From: Arenimonas oryziterrae DSM 21050 = YC6267
GTDB taxonomy: Bacteria > Pseudomonadota > Gammaproteobacteria > Xanthomonadales > Xanthomonadaceae
NCBI RefSeq assembly: GCF_000420545.1
Contig: NZ_ATVD01000001.1
Coordinates: 1-64,000, forward strand
Direction: 5' to 3'
Length of the DNA stretch: 64,000 bases
Part shown: positions 63,289-64,000 of the stretch, piece after piece
Layout of the letters: each line of letters begins with the position of its first letter
Position numbering within the stretch: the stretch's first letter is position 1
Position numbers and translations under genes: made by a program
The notes under the pieces: model-generated
Told to the model about the DNA's origin: nothing
The model's database searches: none
The model's input: the letters and a program-made list of their open reading frames with translations, nothing else

Positions 63289-64000
63289 TCAGCCCGCCAG
63301 CATCGGCGTCTCAGTCCCCGGTTGATCCCTCACGGCGTCGCTGCCGTACTGCATCCAGCGATACGCGACGATGCCGGCGAGCCAGACGACCGGGCCGGCG
63401 AAGATCAGGCCGATGAAGCAGGCAAGCATGCCGGCCATGACGATCAGGAAACTCAGCAGGGCCAGCACGAACAGATTCACGCGGCTGTTTTCCGTGAGCG
63501 TGGAGCTGTATTCGAAGGCCGCGATGACGCCGAGGTCGCGGTCGACGATGGCGGTGAGGAACTGGCCGTAGCGCATCGCGATGTAGATGCCCGGAAAGAT
63601 GAGCAACAGGATGCCGATCATGAAGGCGATGCCGAACAGCAGCGAGGCGCCGATCGCGCGCAGCAGCTTGCTGCCTTCGCCAAATAGCATGCCGACCGAA
63701 ACTTCCCGGCCCGAGACCAGATTCAGGCCCACGCGCACCAGCCCCAGCTGCAGGAAGATCGAGAACACCTGCAGGATGATCTGCACAAACATCGACAGCA
63801 CGATGCGCACCGCACCCGGCTCGACAGGGCCGCCCTGCTCGCGCGAGGTCGCCACCGTGATCATCATGTCGATGATTCCCCAGATGAAACCGGGGCCGGA
63901 CACGCAGATGAAATACACCAGGCCGATCAGGAAAATATTGAGGTAATAGCGCTTGGTCAGATCGAAGCCGCGACGCACGCATTCCATCGCATCGATCGGC
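63289..64000 (-). CDS. Multi-pass membrane protein, N-terminus beyond window
   Basis: At least 236 residues; the frame continues past the right edge (PIDAMECVRRGFDLTKRYYL at the edge), so the ATG at 63987 is probably internal. Five or six hydrophobic helices (NIFLIGLVYFICVSGPGFIW, VQIILQVFSIFLQLGLVR, ASLLFGIAFMIGILLLIFPG, LFVLALLSFLIVMAGMLACF) and the PGIYIAMRYGQF block resemble DUF975/DUF4013-type membrane proteins. Function unknown. Confidence 0.8.
   Translation of the reverse strand, partial: PIDAMECVRRGFDLTKRYYLNIFLIGLVYFICVSGPGFIWGIIDMMITVATSREQGGPVEPGAVRIVLSMFVQIILQVFSIFLQLGLVRVGLNLVSGREVSVGMLFGEGSKLLRAIGASLLFGIAFMIGILLLIFPGIYIAMRYGQFLTAIVDRDLGVIAAFEYSSTLTENSRVNLFVLALLSFLIVMAGMLACFIGLIFAGPVVWLAGIVAYRWMQYGSDAVRDQPGTETPMLAG

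Overview
This is a GC-rich, densely packed chromosomal segment. The gene content (three large RHS proteins, a LytS/LytTR pair, bactofilin, many c-di-GMP enzymes, wax-ester synthase-like acyltransferase, MsrA/MsrB, GTGGGAGC/TGTAGGAGC-type REP elements) suggests a gammaproteobacterium of the Lysobacterales (Xanthomonadales), probably Rhodanobacteraceae-like. That assignment rests on gene style only; no rRNA, tRNA, phage, IS element, plasmid function or CRISPR was seen.

Layout. (1) 1-22.2 kb, minus strand: a polymorphic-toxin region with three RHS genes. rhs1 (1-3659) runs off the left edge. rhs2 (8007-14018) joins SpvB, FG-GAP and RHS parts to an HNH/WHH-like C-terminal toxin and is followed by a small probable immunity gene. 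rhs3 (17014-21936) ends in a HExxH metallopeptidase-like toxin and is coupled to a STAS-like gene. Between them lie a probable operon of a PilZ-like protein, ispG and a PAP2 phosphatase, and two tandem outer-membrane-protein paralogues sharing an identical 18-nt upstream element. A divergent XRE regulator (22230) faces rhs3. (2) 22.7-35.5 kb: redox, repair and lipid functions (GST, MsrA, WS/DGAT-like acyltransferase, molybdoenzyme plus cytochrome b, photolyase, SDR, GNAT, subtilase, DDAH, MsrB, two small methyltransferase-linked genes). (3) 35.5-50.4 kb: signalling (two membrane diguanylate cyclases, a receiver-GGDEF protein, a LytS/LytTR two-component pair, RIO kinase) with TPR proteins, an M64 peptidase, an RNA cyclic phosphodiesterase and a luciferase-like oxidoreductase. 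(4) 50.4-53.5 kb: a pseudouridine synthase and a bactofilin/zinc-ribbon operon embedded in nine copies of an unusual palindromic repeat. (5) 53.5-64 kb: a DksA-like zinc protein, MAPEG protein, OmpA-like lipoprotein, two EAL proteins (one PAS-GAF-GGDEF-EAL), a 17-residue basic micro-ORF followed by two interleaved helices and a terminator, a DUF1615-like lipoprotein, thioesterase, NTF2-like protein, histidine phosphatase and a membrane protein running off the right edge.

Most striking: the nine-copy repeat family (50468-53472), in which a 23-nt central segment is nearly invariant while 23-nt flanking arms differ between copies yet stay complementary, with strictly alternating orientation. Second are the micro-ORF with crossing hairpins at 60206-60325 and the coupled metallopeptidase-RHS/STAS pair at 16619-17016. 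Start sites were often moved to internal ATG, GTG or TTG codons where a Shine-Dalgarno sequence, signal peptide or overlap supported it.
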